The notes under the pieces: model-generated
What the model saw: the letters and a program-made list of their open reading frames with translations, nothing else
Database searches by the model: none
What the model was told of the DNA's origin: nothing
In this document: positions 58,062 to 64,000 of the stretch, one piece after another
Layout of the letters: the number at the start of each line of letters is the position of its first letter
Numbering within the stretch: position 1 is the stretch's first letter
Program-made: the position numbers and the translations under genes
Origin: Dromiciops gliroides
Lineage: Eukaryota > Chordata > Mammalia > Microbiotheria > Microbiotheriidae
Direction of reading: 5' to 3'
DNA: 64,000 nt
Assembly: GCF_019393635.1 (NCBI RefSeq)
Contig: NC_057861.1
Coordinates: 80,173,327-80,237,326 of the forward strand

Positions 58062-58194
58062 CAGCAGTGGGGGTTAAGTGACTTGCCCAGGGTCACAAAG
58101 CTAGTAAGTGTCAAGTGTCTGAGGCTGGATTTGAACTCAAGTACTCCTGAATCCAGGGCCAGTGCTTTATCCACTGTGCCACCTAGCAGCCCCC
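58062..58194 (-). mobile_element. tRNA-head/MIR-core marsupial SINE
   Basis: Minus-strand copy with a TTC-rich tail side; flanks share TTCCTTTCTTCTT-like words. Confidence 0.9.
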
Positions 58195-58543
58195 TTCCTT
58201 TCTTCTTGAAATAATTAAGTCAATACTCATGTGTCTTCTCTAGATCCACTCAAATGTACTCCAGCCCAAAAGGCACTGAAAAGACTAGTAGATATAAATG
58301 CTGAACCACTGTCTGATACTTAAAAGAATATGAATAGCAGGAGAGGCATGGCAAGAGTGGAGAAGATCAAATGGTGTTCCAATATTTTTTTACAAAGGAA
58401 AAACAGCATTGGTAAACTATTTGGTAATGAGTTTGACTTTGATTCCTGGGAATATTCCATTAAATATTCTGGGAACAGATAAAGAGGTGGTTAGTGAGCA
58501 TCTAGAATAAAGATCTAGTATGGTCTTATTAAGAACACATTGT

Positions 58544-58738
58544 AGGGGTGAAGTGGCCCTACACTGGCCCTGGATTCAGGAGGATCTGAGTTCAATTCCG
58601 GCCTCAGACACTTGACACCTACTAGCTGTGTGACCCTGGGCAAGTCACTTAATCCCCATTGCCCTGCCAAAAAAAAAAAAAAAGAAAAGAAGAGAAAAGA
58701 AAAGAAAAGAAAAGAAAAGAAAAGAAAAGAAAAAAAAA
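58544..58738 (+). mobile_element. SINE, first of a same-site pair, 5'-truncated
   Basis: Starts within the SINE body after a scrambled 5' stretch, and ends with an (AAAAG)n microsatellite (58676-58738). Bounded by aagaacacattgt at 58531-58543 and 58739-58751. Confidence 0.93.
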
Positions 58739-58751
58739 AAGAACACATTGT

Positions 58752-58924
58752 AGGGGGCAGCTAGGTGGCGTAGTGGATAAAGCACCGGCCCTGGATTCAG
58801 GAGTACCTGAGTTCAAATCCGGCCTCAGACACTTGACACTTACCAGCTGTGTGACCCTGGGCAAGTCACTTAACCCCCATTGCCTCACAAAAACAAAAAA
58901 ACAAAACAAAAAACAAACAAACAA
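58752..58924 (+). mobile_element. SINE, second of a same-site pair
   Basis: Full-length copy bounded by aagaacacattgt at 58739-58751 and 58925-58937, the same target word as its neighbour. Confidence 0.96.
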
Positions 58925-59094
58925 AAGAACACATTGTGCCAGATTAATAATATTTCCTTTTGGGGGGGCAGGGAAAGAGGGTGACAGTTACCAAACTGAT
59001 AGATCAGGATAATACTATAAGAATAGTTAACCTAGATTTTAGTAAAGTGTTTGATAAAGTATCTCATTATTCTTGTGGAAAAGCTGGAGAAATG

Positions 59095-59350
59095 TGGTTG
59101 TTGTTCAGTAGTTTCAGTTGTGTCTGATTCTTCATGGCCCTCTTTGGGATTTTCTTGGCAAAGATACTAGAGAGGCTTGTCATTTTCTTCTCTAGCTCAT
59201 TTTACAGATGAGGAAACTAAGAAACAGAGTTAAGTGACTTGCCCAGGGTCACATAGCTAGTAAGTTTCTGAAGCCATACTTGAACTCAGGTCTTCCTGAC
59301 TCCATGGCCAAAAGCTAGTCACTGTGCCATCTAGGTGCCCCCTGTGCCAC
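59095..59350 (-). mobile_element. SINE with RTE/BovB-like tail (MAR1-like)
   Basis: 'gttgttcagtagtttcagtt', 'ggcaaagatactagagaggc', 'cattttacagatgaggaaac' then core and head. Confidence 0.85.
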
Positions 59351-60044
59351 CTAGCTTCCTCGAGAAAATGTGGACCAGGTGATAATACAATAAGATGGAT
59401 TGAGAACTAGTTGAATCACTGAAACTCAGAATAGTTGTTAATTGTTCAATATTAGCTTGGCAAGTCTCCACTGAAATGTCCCTGGATTGGTGTTGGCCCT
59501 GTTTAGCATGTTTATTCAATTCAAATAGAAATAGGGTTACTAAACTCCATATTAGGATCTTTGTTGGCCAAATAGTGACTTAGAAAATCACATGTTAACA
59601 TTATCCATGTTTTGTTGTATTTTTATTAAATATTTTCTAATTAGATTTTAACCAAGTTTGGCTTACAGTGGAAGTGTTTTAGGCTACATGTTGTAGGCTA
59701 CATGCAGTGGGCAGTGTGTTTGACACCTCTGGCCTAGAACACTGGGCCAGATCTTATCAAGTGACATATAACCAGGCTAAAGTTTTACACCTCGGTTCAA
59801 AAATCAACTTTTCAAGTTAAGGAGGTATTTAAAAAAGTTATGGGTGTTCTGATGGGCAGCATTTATTTTGTCAATATAGCTAAAACAATCATCCCTATGT
59901 TTAGATGTTTTTAGATTAAAAAAAACACAAAAAACACAAAAAACTTTATTCTGAATCAGAATTGGGAGGGGGAGGGGGACTGGACCTAAAACTGTCTTCA
60001 AATATTTAAAAGGAATTGCCATTTGATAATGGGATATGAGAGAC

Positions 60045-60140
60045 CATGTGGCATGGTAGAGAGAACTGGCCTTGGAGACAGAAAGACCTGCTTTTGATGC
60101 CTACTGGAAGTGGGACCAGGGAGAGGTCAGAGCCTCTCCG
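60045..60140 (+). mobile_element. MIR-type SINE head
   Basis: 'gtggcatggtagagagaact' and 'ttggagacagaaagacctgc' mark the MIR 5' part. Confidence 0.5.
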
Positions 60141-60182
60141 TGTCCTAGGTAACTCTTTATGCCTAGAAAGAAAGTGCTGATA

Positions 60183-60350
60183 GGAGCAGGTAGGTGGCGC
60201 TCTGGGCCTGGAATCAGGAAGATCTGAATTCAAATCCAATTTCAGACAATAGCTGTGTAACCCTGGGCAAGTCACTTAATATTGTTTGCCTCAACTACTC
60301 CAGTATCTTTGCCATGAAAACCCCACATGGAGTTGGATATGACTGAACAA
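60183..60350 (+). mobile_element. SINE with RTE/BovB-like tail (MAR1-like)
   Basis: Head 'caggtaggtggcgctctggg', core, then 'ccagtatctttgccatgaaa' and 'ggatatgactgaacaacaaa'. Confidence 0.8.
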
Positions 60351-60594
60351 CAAAATCTCAAAGACTGCATCAATGAAGCATATCATAGTTCTATTGTGGT
60401 CTAAAGAAAATGTATTTTTAAAAATCTGCTCCTTGGAGATCCCTACATTGATGAAGTCATAGGTCTGGACCAAAAAATGTTTATTAATGCCTTTTGTTTT
60501 CATGTCATTAACCATACTTTTCTGGGTAATTAATAATCATTTTATTAATTAGGTTAGCCAGCAATCAATAAACTGATGCTCAGTGGTTTCTCTT

Positions 60595-61125
60595 TGTGGG
60601 CAATGTGATAGTATGTCATTCTCAGGAACCCACTTCTCAGGAGTCCCTTCCCTATCAGAAAGTCTATGAGTCTGATGATCCCTAATGTAGAGAATGAAAG
60701 GAGACAGTGTATTATTCTCAGAAACTCACTTCTTAGAATAACCATATGTTACATTCTGTTATCTAGCTTCTGTAGCCCTGCTATGTTCTCACTCTTCCTG
60801 CAGGTGCTCATGATCAGGTCATGCTATGTATTGTGCTCTATGTCCTCACTCTTCCTGGAGGTACTCGTGATCAGATCATGCTACCTTTTGACTGGGTTAG
60901 ACTTTCGTGAATAGATTATAAGTCCTGACAGCCAATGGGTGTCGGACAGAGGTGGGAGGGGATATTGCATTAGGAACATATATATGTTACTTGCTTCTGA
61001 ACTTCTGTGCGCACTTACCATAATCAGGTGTGTGCCCCTTCTCGAGAAAGAAAATAAAATTTTCTTTTCTGCTTTCACTCTCTGATTCCAAGTGTTTGAG
61101 TGGGTGGTCGTTTTTGTCCCACACA
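60595..61125 (+). mobile_element. Solo LTR of an endogenous retrovirus
   Basis: A 531-bp unit from TGTGGGCAATG to GTCCCACACA with a 4-bp duplication tctt at 60591-60594 and 61126-61129. AATAAA lies near 61043 and a U5-like segment follows. The left half has two tandem-repeat pairs, as in retroviral U3 enhancers. No internal part is present. The 4-bp duplication suggests a class I-like (gamma) element. Confidence 0.65.
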
Positions 61126-61129
61126 TCTT

Positions 61130-61530
61130 CATTATCAGAGACGCCAGCACCTGAGATGCTACATTAAAAACCCTCTGAAAGGAAATTCCCCTGACAAGTA
61201 AAAGTCAACCTTGATTGGTGGACATTTAATGAGGAGGTGGGCTAAAAGTCTTCAGCTCTTCCTGTTGAGACTATGGCTTGATCATGAGACTCAGTAGCCT
61301 TCAGAAATCTGGGGAGGGGTAAGCCATCTCCACCTAGACCTCTCTGGTTAGTTTTCTCCTTCATGAGCTGTGGGTCACTCTAAACTCTACAAGAACAGGG
61401 GTTCCTTTCCCCAGGGCAAGGGCTTGCTCTGATTCTGCTTATAATTCTAAAGAGATACTAGGTTTCCCCATTGGGTGGGGCTGCCTTCAAGATGAACAAA
61501 CATGTTCCTTGAGGGCTAGGAGTAATTATG
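61130..61530. other. Unrecognised sequence
   Basis: No gene or named repeat seen. Confidence 0.4.
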
Positions 61531-61543
61531 AATCAGTAATGTC

Positions 61544-61702
61544 GGGGCAGCTAGGTGGCCCAGTGGATAAAGCACCGGCCCTGAATTCAGGAGTTCCTGA
61601 GTTCAAATCCGGCCTCAGACACTTGACACTTACTAGCTGTGTGACCCTGGGCAAGTCACTTAACCCCCATTGCCCCGCAAAAAAAAAAAAAAAAAAAAAA
61701 AA
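61544..61702 (+). mobile_element. tRNA-head/MIR-core marsupial SINE
   Basis: Subfamily B copy. Exact 14-bp duplication gaatcagtaatgtc at 61530-61543 and 61703-61716. A pure A tail of over 20 bases suggests a young insertion. Confidence 0.97.
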
Positions 61703-61798
61703 GAATCAGTAATGTCCCTCAGAGACTGATTCTAAGGAGCTGGGCCCTAATGAGGAAATAGGAAAAAGGCCTGGATGATATATTAATAATTAGTTATT

Positions 61799-61953
61799 GG
61801 GGCAGCTAGGTGGCGCAGTGGATAGAACACCGGCCCTGGAGTTAGGAGTACCCTAGTTCAAATCCGGTCTCAGACACTTAACACTTACTAGATGTGTGAC
61901 CCTAGGCAAGTCACTTAATCCCAATTGCCTCACTAAAAAATACTACTACTAAT
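61799..61953 (+). mobile_element. tRNA-head/MIR-core marsupial SINE
   Basis: Subfamily A copy. Exact 14-bp duplication aataattagttatt at 61785-61798 and 61954-61967. Tail of TAC/TAA units. Confidence 0.97.
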
Positions 61954-62294
61954 AATAATTAGTTATTAATAGCACAATAATCTCTCAGCCCCTTTGGGGG
62001 AATTTATGATTTTATCACTTCAGAAATCTATTCTATGACTATATATTACCAAAAGATTAGTGGTGTTAAAAAGGTGGCCTTTTGATTAAGGGAGAAGCAT
62101 GGGTTCATTAAAAGGACTGTGCAGTTCCTTAAAGTCAATCTAATTTGTTCTCCTGTCCATTAATCAAATCGTTTCAATAGGCTCAATCTAATTTGGTCAG
62201 GACTGGTTAATTGAATTCACTGACTATAGTTAGCTACTCAATTACTGTCTTCTCAATTACTTTGGGCTTTGATTTTGTTAATAATTTTTGTTCT

Positions 62295-62458
62295 TGGGGC
62301 AGCTAGGTGGCGCAGTGGAGAAAGCACTGGCCCTGGATTCAGGAGGACCTAAGTTCAAATCCAGCCTCAGACACTTGACACTTAACTAGCTGTGTGACCT
62401 TGGGCAAGTCACTTAACACCAAATGCCTCACCAAAAAACCCCCTACAAAAACAAACCC
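62295..62458 (+). mobile_element. tRNA-head/MIR-core marsupial SINE
   Basis: Exact 15-bp duplication aataatttttgttct at 62280-62294 and 62459-62473. Confidence 0.97.
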
Positions 62459-62473
62459 AATAATTTTTGTTCT

Positions 62474-63755
62474 GTATTTCCCAGTTCAAAGATCTTCTTG
62501 ATAAAACAGACACAAAATAATTGTCTTCTCTCCATCAAAGCTGGAGATCTGTCCCATTCAACCTACACAGGTGTCAGATCCACTTTTAAAAGAATTTATT
62601 GTAAATTTACTATTCAATATCAATACAATTAAAGTTGTTTTAAAAACTTTTAATCTCAAGTAAACGAATTGCAATGAATAAAATGTAGCTATAATGTAAC
62701 TCAAGTGCCTTCTTTTATCTTTTTGTCGTCAGGACTTCTGACGTTTCTCTTAACATTGTCAAGCTTTCATTTGTTCTAAGATATCTGCCATTGCTTCCAT
62801 CTTCTGGACATGCTTTTGAAATATAAGGTGGTCAATGAACATCCTGTGCATCCATGTCTCATTAGACATTTCCTCTCACTAGGATAATTTTTGTGGTCAC
62901 AGTTTCATTCTTTGGGTTTACTTCCTCTCTAGAATGTTAACCTACCCTATCTAAATTATCTGAAACTCGATTCTCTCAAAATCCAGAATCTGCATCTATC
63001 CCTGGCTTTTCTCTCCTTACCTATTATAAATTCATAAGATGGAATGGTGATGTTTTCCCAAAGTTCCCATCATTTCTATTTTGCCATTTATTGGTCAGAA
63101 TTCGGGCTAAAACATGTTCTACCTGTTCTTTTGAAAAGCAAAATCATCTTACAAGCCTGTCAATAATTTGTTGTGTGCTGTGAGCAGAGGGATAGCTCCA
63201 GAAATGGTCTTGAATCCTTCCATTGTTACTATAGCCTGTCACCATTACAGGTTTCTTATCTGTTTCCTATCTTAATCAAGTTCTTCCTCTCATTCAGGTG
63301 GTTCATAGTATATTCCCATATGGCAATACTCCTATTTCTTGCTACTGACTCTTATCAAAATGTTTCCCATTAACATATCTCCAAAGAGAACATGTTTTAA
63401 TAGAGTTGCTGACAAATTGTCTTCCTTACCCTCCTCTCAACCAGATCCAGAGTTTTGCCAATGTTCCTTGACTTGTCTGTTCCATTTTTGACACCATTAC
63501 ATATTTCCTGGTTTTCTAATCTTTACAACAGTAGCCATCTAGTAATTATTTAATTGCCTCTTTACTGCCTACTCTCTACAAACAGGCTTAATCAATTGAT
63601 GAACATTTACTATTAGTCACAAAAACTGGCTTCAGATTTGCGTTTGGCAACCACAACACCTTGATTTTTCCATGGAATGTGGCTCTTCCCTTTTGTAGCT
63701 CTACTTACATTCTTCCCCTTGATCTACCAGTGGAAATAAGGAGAAATATTCAAGG
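62474..63755. other. Unrecognised AT-rich sequence
   Basis: Nearly 1.3 kb without a recognised gene or repeat. Short open frames (62423-62632, 63173-63373) have no motif. Confidence 0.4.
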
Positions 63756-63759
63756 AACA

Positions 63760-64000
63760 GAGGCAGCTAAGTGGCACAGTAGATAGAATGCTGGGCTTGG
63801 AATCAGGAAAACTCATCTTCATGAGTTCAAATGTGGCCTAAGACACTTACTAGCCATGGAACCTTGAGCAAGTCACTTAATCCTGTTTGCCTCACTATCC
63901 TCATTTGTAAAATGAGCTGGAGGAGAAAATACAAACCACTTCAGGATCTTTGCAAAGAAAACCCCAAATGGGGTCAGAAAGAATTGGACACAACTGAAAT
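63760..64000 (+). mobile_element. SINE with RTE/BovB-like tail (MAR1-like), reaches window edge
   Basis: Head 'gaggcagctaagtggcacag', MIR-like core, then 'gaaaaccccaaatggggtca' and 'gaattggacacaactgaaat', the typical end. Confidence 0.88.

Overview
The window reads as marsupial nuclear DNA, most likely from the Australian radiation. The main reason is an abundant tRNA-head, MIR-core SINE (at least 34 copies, about one per 1.9 kb) of the type I associate with wallaby and dasyurid genomes rather than with opossum. It sits among young L1 3' ends, SINEs with an RTE/BovB-like tail, and many ancient CR1/L2/L3 LINEs and MIR-type SINEs. Species and repeat names are from memory; no database was searched.

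One multi-exon host gene can be supported. It is a minus-strand KRAB zinc-finger gene: a CpG-rich promoter and probable non-coding first exon near 42.8 kb, a 127-bp KRAB-A exon (31191-31317), a 114-bp KRAB-B exon (30842-30955), and a last exon (24711-26662) with 17 intact C2H2 fingers. Exon phases join cleanly. The exon holding the ATG was not found. A second, related CpG-rich promoter lies at 49.4-49.7 kb, but there the matching splice-donor G is an A.

Two retrocopies of housekeeping genes are present. An NDUFAB1 (mitochondrial acyl carrier protein) copy at 8919-9375 lies inside an L1 3' end and is open, with its first ATG supplied by the L1 target-site duplication. An RPL28 copy at 13258-13875 (minus) is decayed and carries a SINE.

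Layout: 0-1.2 kb purine/pyrimidine tract; 1.4-2.7 kb hAT-like transposon with inserts; 3.3-9.9 kb L1s and SINEs with the NDUFAB1 copy; 10-24 kb CR1/L2/L3 and MIR relics with the RPL28 copy; 24.5-42.9 kb the KRAB-ZNF gene, its introns holding two solo-LTR-like fossils (31.6-32.0 and 39.2-39.8 kb); 43-49.1 kb dense nesting, with an LTR fossil, a direct and an inverted exact repeat, and a chimeric SINE insertion; 49.4-64 kb more L1, SINE and LINE relics and an LTR at 60.6-61.1 kb.

I see no CRISPR array, operon, tRNA or rRNA gene, and no intact novel gene system. The most unusual features are the chimeric SINE insertion at 48.9-49.1 kb, the NDUFAB1 copy with a captured start codon, the four-finger block duplication in the zinc-finger array, and the paired KRAB-ZNF promoters.
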